Positions 1 through 5,418 of a stretch of DNA of 16,711 nucleotides are shown one piece after another (position 1 is the first letter of the stretch; every line of letters starts with the position of its first letter). The DNA is taken from assembly GCA_002413305.1 (NCBI GenBank), contig DHWS01000036.1, positions 1-16,711 on the forward strand, in the 5' to 3' direction. Source of the DNA: Actinobacteria bacterium UBA5176 (lineage in GTDB: Bacteria; Actinomycetota; UBA4738). The translations under genes were made by a program, and so were the position numbers. The notes beneath the pieces are model-generated. The model saw nothing but the letters and a program-made list of their open reading frames with translations, did not search any database and was not told the DNA's origin.

Positions 1-250
1 AGTGAGCCGTCTCTACGCGGGAGTCGAGCTTCCCGGCGTCCTCGAACAGGTCCGACATGGACAGTCCCAGGGCGGCGACGACATCCTCAGTCGAGCACCC
101 GGCCTGACAGTGAAGGAGCACCCGATCCTTCGCCGCGGTAACGCTCAGGCTGGGCTTGTCATCGTCATGGGCTGGGCATTGCCAGTCGTGGCCGTTGCGT
201 CTTGAACCCCTGGCCTGGAGGGCGCCCACCACCCGATCGAACGGGCTCAT
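1..250 (-). CDS. Primase-type zinc-finger protein, N-terminal part (cut by window edge)
   Basis: The ATG at 250 opens a frame that runs off the left edge after 83 codons. It contains a CHC2-like zinc finger: C25-x2-H28 in the segment CPAHDDDKPSLSV, then C48-x3-C52 in LLHCQAGCSTEDVVAALGL. This is the standard N-terminal zinc-binding motif of DNA primases and primase-helicases of actinobacterial phages and integrative elements; a TOPRIM or AEP catalytic domain would be expected beyond the edge. Its ATG overlaps the TGA of the upstream 84-codon gene (ATGA), so translation is probably coupled. Within the element it would serve replication of the excised form. The family is seen directly; the catalytic class is inferred. 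Confidence 0.8.
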   Translation of the reverse strand, partial: MSPFDRVVGALQARGSRRNGHDWQCPAHDDDKPSLSVTAAKDRVLLHCQAGCSTEDVVAALGLSMSDLFEDAGKLDSRVETAH

Positions 251-501
251 GACGTGCCCTTCCGGCGGGACCTCGCGCTGGCCAGGGCCAACCTCTTGAA
301 GTGGGCTTTGCGAAGGTGCTCAGCGCGCCTCGCACGCTCAGCAGGATCGAGCTGGCCCAGAGGGTCAGCCTGGCGCTCGAACCGGTCAACAAGGAACGCC
401 TGACGAGCAGCGGCGGTTCCTTCGACGGGATCGGACTTGGCCCACTTCGAGTGGGCAGCGATGGACGCAGCGAGACTGCGTTCGGCGGGGGATGCCGGCA
501 C
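247..501 (-). CDS. Small conserved accessory protein of actinobacterial integrative elements, 84 aa
   Basis: The start is a GTG at 501, preceded by a good ribosome site (TAGGAG, about 6 bases upstream), and the stop overlaps the primase ATG. The product is highly charged and probably helical, rich in Ala, Arg and Glu, with a segment around residues 52-76 (DPAERARRAEHLRKAHFKRLAL) that looks like a basic amphipathic helix. Short proteins with this AERARRAE..KA.F.RLAL pattern recur in actinobacterial genomes, by my recollection often beside primase or integrase genes. Function is unknown. The size, basic charge and coupling to a primase suggest a DNA-binding or replication accessory role, which is inference only. 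No cysteine or obvious fold motif is present. Confidence 0.75.
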   Translation of the reverse strand: MPASPAERSLAASIAAHSKWAKSDPVEGTAAARQAFLVDRFERQADPLGQLDPAERARRAEHLRKAHFKRLALASARSRRKGTS

Positions 502-594
502 GTCGCTCTCCTACCTGCCGGTGCCCCATTCCGGCGGTGGGCGACGCGCCCAGACCTTTCGAGTGTGTTTCCGCCACTGTGCGGCCCCTTGATA

Positions 595-1029
595 CTAGAC
601 GCAGTGCGGCGGTCGTGCAAGCAGCCGACTCGGTTTCCCGGTCTGCCGCGCCAGCGCGACCGCTTCGAGCAAGGCCGCGTGGTCAAAGACAATCCGCTCC
701 CTACGATGGGGGCACCACGCCACGATTGGCCCGCGGTGCCAGTGCTTTTCGGGATGCTCAACCAGGAAGGCAACATGGGTGAGAGGTGTCGGAGCACGCC
801 AGCCGGTCGCCGCCTTGACCTCGGACAGATACCTTGCGAGGCCGACCTCCTCTTCGACCGGAACATCCGCCGAGAAGATCGCGCCGTGCAAGCTGTCTCT
901 GATCTCCGCGATTGGGTCACGACGGTGGCAGACGACATTCACGAGCACTCGCCCCTGGTGCCCGATTGCGTCCCTGAGCGCTGCCGTGTAGGCGGCGTCG
1001 GGCGGTGTCGTGTAGTCCGGGGGATTCAC
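595..1029 (-). CDS. Hypothetical protein of the integrative element, 144 aa
   Basis: The start is a GTG at 1029 that overlaps the integrase TGA as GTGA; the stop is TAG at 595. I do not recognise the family. The soluble product has a beta-rich stretch near residues 27-35 (RVLVNVVCH), an acidic patch ([16 protein letters not shown], about 56-71) and a His/Trp/Cys-rich stretch ([19 protein letters not shown], about 91-109). The combination of H95/H97-type residues with C105-P-H107 could bind a metal, but the spacing matches no motif I know. No signal peptide or membrane segment is present. Overlap with int means the two are co-translated. It could be an excision accessory factor or a cargo or defence gene; the sequence does not decide. 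Confidence 0.75.
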   Translation of the reverse strand: MNPPDYTTPPDAAYTAALRDAIGHQGRVLVNVVCHRRDPIAEIRDSLHGAIFSADVPVEEEVGLARYLSEVKAATGWRAPTPLTHVAFLVEHPEKHWHRGPIVAWCPHRRERIVFDHAALLEAVALARQTGKPSRLLARPPHCV

Positions 1030-1967
1030 AGTCGGTCACCCGGCGACAGTCGCTTGTGGGCCGCGAGAGCCCGGGCTTCGGCGGTGGAGCTCGCGTAACG
1101 TTGGATCATCGCCCGCGTTCGCCAGCCGGTGACCCGCATCAGGTCGTTCTCGGACCCGCCGCTCGCGAGCCATTCGTGGGCGAAGGTGTGCCGAAGCTGA
1201 TGCGGGTGGATCCGCCCGATCCCCGCCTCCTCGGAGCGCCGCCACACCATCTGCCGAATTCCGCTCGGTGTCATGTGTCCCTTCGAGCCGAGCCACAGCC
1301 ACGCCTCCGAGGCGTTCGGCTGATGGCCTCGGAGGCGCAGGTATCGGTCGAGTGCCTTGCTGGTCTTCGCACCGACTGGCAGGAGCCGGACCCGCCGACC
1401 CTTGCCGAGCACCCGCAGGGTCCCGGCGTCGAGGTCGACGTCGCCATCTTCCCCGTCGATCCGAAGGTTCGCGATCTCGCTGAGACGGCCGCCCGTGTCG
1501 AGAAAGACGCGGAGCAGGGCTTCGTCCCGCCGCCCGGCGAACGTCTTCGGGTCGCAGGTGTCGAGGATCTTCTTGACGTCGGCCAGCGGGATCACCCCGA
1601 CCGGCTTCTCGGGCAGGATCGGGGGCTTCATCCGCTCCATGGGGTTCCGCTCGATCTCGCCTTCGTCGAGCATCCAGCCGAAGAACGACCGGAGCCCGCG
1701 GTAGCGGTTGTGGGCCGTGGCAGGGGCGCGGGTGGCGAGCAGGTCTTCGAGGTAGGACTCGATGTGCTCGCGGGCGATGGCGTCGGCCCGGGTCGGCATC
1801 CCGCGGCCGGTGAGGTGATCGCGGAGCCCGGTCGCCGCGTAGGTGTAAGCGGAGATGGTCGACTCGGCCAGGTTCCCCGCCCGTAGGTGGCGGACGAACG
1901 ACCTGATGAGCGGGTCCAGGTCGCCTACACTGGGGGCCGTGGCTACTTGCGGAGTGCTCTGGGACAA
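1026..1967 (-). CDS. int: Tyrosine-type site-specific recombinase (integrase)
   Basis: A 313-residue phage-integrase-family enzyme that would insert and excise the element by strand exchange. Residues about 17-108 form the N-terminal SAM-like core-binding domain ([21 protein letters not shown]), and residues about 125-305 form the catalytic domain. All catalytic residues can be placed: R161 (TGGRLSEI), K189 (LGKGRR), H256 and R259 (HPHQLRHT), W282 in the His/Trp position ([13 protein letters not shown]) and nucleophile Y291. The enzyme therefore looks intact. The start is a TTG at 1967 with AGAGGGG six bases upstream. A sigma70-like promoter lies at 2008-2037. The gene heads the element operon, overlapping the next gene by GTGA, so integrase and replication functions would be co-expressed. 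Confidence 0.95.
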   Translation of the reverse strand: MSQSTPQVATAPSVGDLDPLIRSFVRHLRAGNLAESTISAYTYAATGLRDHLTGRGMPTRADAIAREHIESYLEDLLATRAPATAHNRYRGLRSFFGWMLDEGEIERNPMERMKPPILPEKPVGVIPLADVKKILDTCDPKTFAGRRDEALLRVFLDTGGRLSEIANLRIDGEDGDVDLDAGTLRVLGKGRRVRLLPVGAKTSKALDRYLRLRGHQPNASEAWLWLGSKGHMTPSGIRQMVWRRSEEAGIGRIHPHQLRHTFAHEWLASGGSENDLMRVTGWRTRAMIQRYASSTAEARALAAHKRLSPGDRL

Positions 1968-2007
1968 GGCGTTCCCCTCTCTGTCAGCGCGTTTCGTGGC
2001 TGCCGTA

Positions 2008-2037
2008 ATTATGCGCTGTGCGAGCGGTGTGCGTCAA
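2008..2037 (-). promoter_or_regulatory. Promoter of the integrase operon
   Basis: On the minus strand TTGACG (2037 to 2032) and CATAAT (2013 to 2008) are separated by 18 bases; each matches the sigma70 consensus at five of six positions. Transcription would begin near 2001 and give a leader of about 35 bases carrying the AGAGGGG ribosome site of int. This is one of the few A+T-rich spots in the region. It lies between int and the tRNA, so transcription of int runs away from the tRNA. Confidence 0.55.
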
Positions 2038-2066
2038 CGTTCCGGGGCATTTCCGCAGGTAGACGC

Positions 2067-2138
2067 GGGCGCGTAGCTCAGTGGGAGAGCGCATGCTTCA
2101 CACGCATGAGGTCGCAGGTTCAAAACCTGCCGCGCCCA
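2067..2138 (+). tRNA. tRNA-Val (anticodon CAC)
   Basis: A full cloverleaf can be drawn by eye. The 7-bp acceptor stem GGGCGCG/CGCGCCC pairs perfectly; the D arm is GCTC/GAGC; the anticodon arm CATGC-TTCACAC-GCATG has anticodon CAC (2099-2101); the variable loop has 5 bases; the T arm is GCAGG-TTCAAAA-CCTGC. The discriminator base is A2138, followed by CCG, so a full 3' CCA is not encoded. The gene is complete and looks functional. It sits between the integrase (on its 5' side) and the sulfotransferase gene, which makes it the likely attachment site of the element. Confidence 0.97.
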
Positions 2139-2140
2139 CC

Positions 2141-2166
2141 GACATCCCAGGTCACCCGCAGATGTC
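2141..2166. repeat. Small inverted repeat just after the tRNA
   Basis: GACATC at 2141-2146 is the exact reverse complement of GATGTC at 2161-2166, with a 14-base loop. It begins three bases after the tRNA discriminator base and could assist 3' processing or weak termination. There is no T-tract, so it is not a canonical intrinsic terminator, and a 6-bp repeat could arise by chance. Confidence 0.25.
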
Positions 2167-2190
2167 CTTCATGGGTTGAGGGCGGGCGGC

Positions 2191-2919
2191 GTGGCGCTGC
2201 GGCCCGCAACGATCCTGGCGCGCGTTCGCTGGGAAGCGCGGGTCGTCGCAGGCAGGTTCCCCTGGGCGGCGGAGCGGTTCGTCCTTCCCGCCGGCAGCCG
2301 CATCACCGGGGAGACCGAGGTGGTGATCGACGGTTTCCCCCGGAGCGGGAATACGTTCGCGGTCGTCGCCTTCCGCCAGGCGCAGTCCCGGCGGGTCAGC
2401 GTGGCCCATCACGGGCATGTGCCGGCCCTGGCGATCGAGGCTCACCGCCGCGGTGTCCCCGCGCTCGTGCTGATCCGGGAGCCGGAGGAGGCCGTGCTCT
2501 CGTTCGTGGTGCGCCTCCCGCGCCTCACCGTCCGTCAGGCCCTGCGCAGCTACCTCCGATATTACGAGCCGCTCATCGCCCACCGCGGCGGGTTCGTGGT
2601 GACGACGCTCGGGCAGCTCCGGGCGGACTTCGGCGAAGCGATCCGGCGCTTGAACGCAAGGTTCGGGACCTCGTTCGCGGAGTTCGATCCGACCGAGGAC
2701 CACGTCCGGGGCGTGCTCGAGGAGGTCGACCGGTGGGACCGGGGCGCGTTCGGCACGGGCGAAGCGTTCGAACGGAGCCGTGCCCGCCCCTCCGAGGAGC
2801 GGGACCGCCTGAAGGAGCTCCTCCGGCCGGCGTACCTCGATCCGACACTGCGGCCTCTGCGCGCGAAGGCCGAGCGGCTCCACGTGCGGTTCGCGGCATG
2901 GGCCGTGACGCCCGGGTGA
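2191..2919 (+). CDS. Sulfotransferase-family protein
   Basis: A 242-residue protein (GTG start at 2191, preceded by GAGGG at 2179-2183; an in-frame TTG at 2176 is possible but lacks a ribosome site). Residues about 44-56 (TEVVIDGFPRSGNTF) match the 5'-phosphosulfate-binding loop of PAPS-dependent sulfotransferases, and LIREPEEAVLSF (about 94-105) matches the 3'-phosphate-binding R-x-P-x5-S motif. It would transfer sulfate from PAPS to an unknown acceptor in the cytoplasm. At about 240 residues it is shorter than many bacterial members, and the acceptor-binding part is minimal. There is no signal peptide. It lies between tRNA-Val and thrS. The acceptor cannot be predicted, though the downstream PIM genes make a glycolipid a tempting but unsupported idea. 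Confidence 0.7.
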   Translation: MALRPATILARVRWEARVVAGRFPWAAERFVLPAGSRITGETEVVIDGFPRSGNTFAVVAFRQAQSRRVSVAHHGHVPALAIEAHRRGVPALVLIREPEEAVLSFVVRLPRLTVRQALRSYLRYYEPLIAHRGGFVVTTLGQLRADFGEAIRRLNARFGTSFAEFDPTEDHVRGVLEEVDRWDRGAFGTGEAFERSRARPSEERDRLKELLRPAYLDPTLRPLRAKAERLHVRFAAWAVTPG

Positions 2920-2937
2920 GCGCGCCGCAAACCTCAC

Positions 2938-2943
2938 TATCAT
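2938..2943 (+). promoter_or_regulatory. -10 box of thrS (probably leaderless mRNA)
   Basis: TATCAT at 2938-2943 matches the -10 consensus at five of six positions and ends eight bases before the thrS ATG, where no Shine-Dalgarno sequence is present. Transcription would start at or within a base or two of the ATG. No convincing -35 is seen. Only 32 bases separate the upstream gene from thrS, so there is no room for a leader regulator. Confidence 0.45.
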
Positions 2944-2951
2944 CCTGAGCC

Positions 2952-4907
2952 ATGCCGAAGGTCACGCTCCCGCGCGGCGAGGTGATCGAACTCGAAGAGG
3001 GCACGCCGGTCGGCCGGGCCCTACCCGGCGACGCCATCTGCGCCCGGGTGGACGGGCGGCTGGTCGACCTGTCCTGGCCGGTCGCCTCCGACGCGAGTGT
3101 CGAACCTGTCCTGGCCGGCGAACCCGACGGCCTCCGGGTGCTCAGGCACTCCACGGCGCACGTCATGGCCCAAGCCGTGTGTGACCTCTATCCCGGAGCG
3201 AAGTACGCCATCGGCCCGCCGATCGAGGACGGGTTCTACTACGACTTCGACCTGCCGTCCTCGCTCAGCCCCGAAGACCTGGAGCGGATCGAGGCGCGCA
3301 TGCGGGAGATCGCGAAGCGGAACCAGCCGTTCGTGCGCGAGGAGCTGGGTCGCGGCGAGGCGCTGGAGCGGTTCGGTGACCAGCCCTTCAAGAAGGAGAT
3401 CATCGAGACGGCCGAGGCCGACGAAGGCGCGCTGGGCGAGGTGTTCAGCGTGTACCGCAACGACGGCTGGGCGGATCTGTGCCTCGGGCCGCACATCCCC
3501 AGCACGAAGCGCCTCGGGGCTTTCAAACTGCTCAGCCTGGCCGGGGCGTACTGGCGGGGAGATGAGAAGCGGCCCCAGCTCCAGCGGATCTACGGCACGG
3601 CCTGGGCGACCCGAGAGGACCTGGAGGCGTACCTCCACCGCCTGGAGGAGGCCGAACGACGCGACCACCGCAAGCTCGGCCGTCAGCTCGACCTGTTCTC
3701 CTTCCCCGAGGAGCTCGGGGCGGGCCTCCTGGTCTGGCACCCGAGGGGCGGGATCTTCCGGAAGGCCGTCGAGGACTTCATCCGGGAGATCCACATGCGG
3801 AGCGGCTACGTTCCCGTGTTCACTCCCCATGTGGCGAAGTCGGTGCTGTGGGAGACATCGGGCCACCTGGCGAAGTACCGGGACAACATGTTCCCGGCGA
3901 TGGTGGCCGACGAGGCGGAGTACTTCGTCAAGCCCATGAACTGCCCGTTCCACGTGCTGATCTACAAGTCGCAGACCCGCTCCTACCGCGACCTGCCGAT
4001 GCGGCTGTTCGAGCTGGGGACCATCTATCGGCACGAGCGGGCAGGGACGCTGCACGGGCTGATGCGGATCCGCGGGGGCACCCAGGACGACTCCCACATC
4101 ATCTGCACCCCCGAGCAGCTCGTCGACGAGGTCCTGAAGGTGTTCGACCTGACCCTCGAGATCCACCGGACGTTCGGGTTCAGCGACCTCGTGGTGAACC
4201 TGTCGACGAAGCCCGGCGTGGCCATCGGCAACGAGGAGATGTGGGCGGCGGCCACGGAGTACCTCCGGCAGGCGCTGGACGCGAGCGAACTCGCGTACAC
4301 CGTTGCCGAGGGCGAGGGGGCGTTCTACGGCCCGAAAGTGGACTTCCACGCCCGGGACGCGATCGGGCGGCTGTGGCAGCTCACCACCGTCCAGTGCGAC
4401 TTCGCCCTGCCCGAGCGGTTCGACATGGAGTACATGGGCGAGGACAACGAACGCCACCGTCCGGTCATGATCCACCGGGCGATCCTGGGGACCATCGAGC
4501 GGTTCACCGGCGTGCTGATCGAACACTACGCTGGCGACTTTCCGCTCTGGCTCGCGCCCGAACAGGTCCGGGTCATCCCGGTGGCCGACCGCCATGCGGA
4601 GCCCTGTGAAGCGTTCGCCGAGCGCCTTCGCGAAGCCGGGCTCCGGGCGTCGGTCGATAACAGCCGGGAGCGGATGCAGAAGAAGATCCGTGACGCCCAG
4701 CTGATGAAGGTGCCATACGCGGTGGTGATGGGGGACCGGGACGTCGAAGCGGGAACCATCGCCGTTCGTGACCGCGCCGGGCGGGAGGTCCGCGGCGTGT
4801 CACCGGAAGCCTTCGCGTCCGCGGCCGCACAGGGAGCAGCAGAGCGGCGCGTGGAGGGCATCGACCTGGATTCGTTGCTCGGCGTCCGCGCCGAGCCGGA
4901 CGCCTGA
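2952..4907 (+). CDS. thrS: Threonine--tRNA ligase
   Basis: A 651-residue, full-length class II aminoacyl-tRNA synthetase that charges tRNA-Thr in the cytoplasm. Residues 1-60 are the TGS domain. The editing domain that removes mis-charged Ser carries its H66-x3-H70 motif (HSTAHVMAQ) and the C177/H181 pair (LCLGPH). The catalytic core shows PMNCPFH (C331), motif 2 as RHERAGTLHGLMRIRGGTQDDSH (H382) and motif 3 around IHRAILGTIERF (H508); C331, H382 and H508 are the expected zinc ligands. The C-terminal part from about residue 537 (EQVRVIPV) is the anticodon-binding domain. Every key residue is present, so this is the housekeeping enzyme. The HIT gene follows ten bases later, an order conserved in actinobacteria. 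Confidence 0.98.
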   Translation: MPKVTLPRGEVIELEEGTPVGRALPGDAICARVDGRLVDLSWPVASDASVEPVLAGEPDGLRVLRHSTAHVMAQAVCDLYPGAKYAIGPPIEDGFYYDFDLPSSLSPEDLERIEARMREIAKRNQPFVREELGRGEALERFGDQPFKKEIIETAEADEGALGEVFSVYRNDGWADLCLGPHIPSTKRLGAFKLLSLAGAYWRGDEKRPQLQRIYGTAWATREDLEAYLHRLEEAERRDHRKLGRQLDLFSFPEELGAGLLVWHPRGGIFRKAVEDFIREIHMRSGYVPVFTPHVAKSVLWETSGHLAKYRDNMFPAMVADEAEYFVKPMNCPFHVLIYKSQTRSYRDLPMRLFELGTIYRHERAGTLHGLMRIRGGTQDDSHIICTPEQLVDEVLKVFDLTLEIHRTFGFSDLVVNLSTKPGVAIGNEEMWAAATEYLRQALDASELAYTVAEGEGAFYGPKVDFHARDAIGRLWQLTTVQCDFALPERFDMEYMGEDNERHRPVMIHRAILGTIERFTGVLIEHYAGDFPLWLAPEQVRVIPVADRHAEPCEAFAERLREAGLRASVDNSRERMQKKIRDAQLMKVPYAVVMGDRDVEAGTIAVRDRAGREVRGVSPEAFASAAAQGAAERRVEGIDLDSLLGVRAEPDA

Positions 4908-4917
4908 CCCCGAGTTC

Positions 4918-5418
4918 GTGGAGCACCTGTGGTCTCCGTGGCGGATGGAGTACATCCAGAACACGCACGCCGAGGACGAGGCGTGCGTGTTCTGTTCCGC
5001 GCCCAAGGCCGGTGACGACGTGGGTCGCTACATCCTCCACCGTTCGGCGCTCGCGTTCGTCATCCTGAACGCGTACCCATACAACCCCGGGCATCTCATG
5101 GTGGCTCCGTTCCGCCACGTCAGCGACTTCGAAGACCTCACCCCGGCGGAGCTCGCCGACGGGTCGGCGCTGCTGCAGCGTTCGGTCGGTGCCCTTCGGG
5201 AGATGGCCGAACCCCACGGGTACAACGTGGGGATGAACCTGGGGCGAGTTGCGGGGGCCGGCATCCCCGGCCATCTGCATTGGCACGTGGTGCCGCGATG
5301 GAACGGGGATACGAACTACATGACGGTGGTGGGGGGGACCCGGGTCCTGCCGGAGCTCCTGGGGGCCACCTACGCGAAGCTCAAGCCGCTGTTCGACGCG
5401 GACCGGCAGTCGACCTAG
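4918..5418 (+). CDS. HIT-family hydrolase/phosphorylase (actinobacterial Ap4A phosphorylase type)
   Basis: A 166-residue histidine-triad protein. The start is placed at GTG 4918, ten bases after the thrS stop, because family members begin at the LWSPWRMEYI segment; it has no clear ribosome site and probably depends on thrS translation. The active-site motif is H119-L-H121-W-H123-VVPRW, and an N-terminal C23-x2-C26 pair (CVFC) suggests a structural zinc. NAYPYNPGHLMVAPFRHVSDFEDL is typical of the group containing the mycobacterial Ap4A phosphorylase encoded in the same place after thrS. The likely role is breakdown of diadenosine tetraphosphate, a by-product of aminoacyl-tRNA synthetases; the substrate is inferred from the subfamily. 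The stop codon overlaps that of the convergent fusA2-like gene. Confidence 0.92.
   Translation: MEHLWSPWRMEYIQNTHAEDEACVFCSAPKAGDDVGRYILHRSALAFVILNAYPYNPGHLMVAPFRHVSDFEDLTPAELADGSALLQRSVGALREMAEPHGYNVGMNLGRVAGAGIPGHLHWHVVPRWNGDTNYMTVVGGTRVLPELLGATYAKLKPLFDADRQST

Larger units (their letters stand above)
1..2066 (-). mobile_element. End of an integrative element (prophage, ICE or satellite) next to tRNA-Val
   Basis: A tyrosine-recombinase gene, two small accessory genes and a primase-type zinc-finger gene lie head to tail on the minus strand, with the integrase promoter only about 30 bases from a tRNA gene. Integrase plus primase plus tRNA is the classic composition of an integrated phage-like or conjugative element. 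The element continues past the left edge, so its far end, its att repeat and its cargo cannot be seen. The exact right boundary is inferred: I place it at the 5' end of the tRNA, but the crossover could lie inside the tRNA. No structural phage, relaxase or conjugation genes are visible, so the element type is undecided. Confidence 0.65.

Noticed and set aside
502..594. Extra gene or promoter in the gap between the two small element genes
   Set aside because: The open frames there are short shadows. A short GCCGG/CCGGC inverted pair is present, but no promoter-like hexamers are convincing.
2920..2951. T-box or other leader regulator for thrS
   Set aside because: Only 32 bases separate the genes and a -10 box sits almost on the ATG, leaving no leader to fold.
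3021..4595. Minus-strand open frame of 524 codons opposite thrS
   Set aside because: It lies wholly within a complete thrS on the other strand and has shadow-like composition with no recognisable motif.
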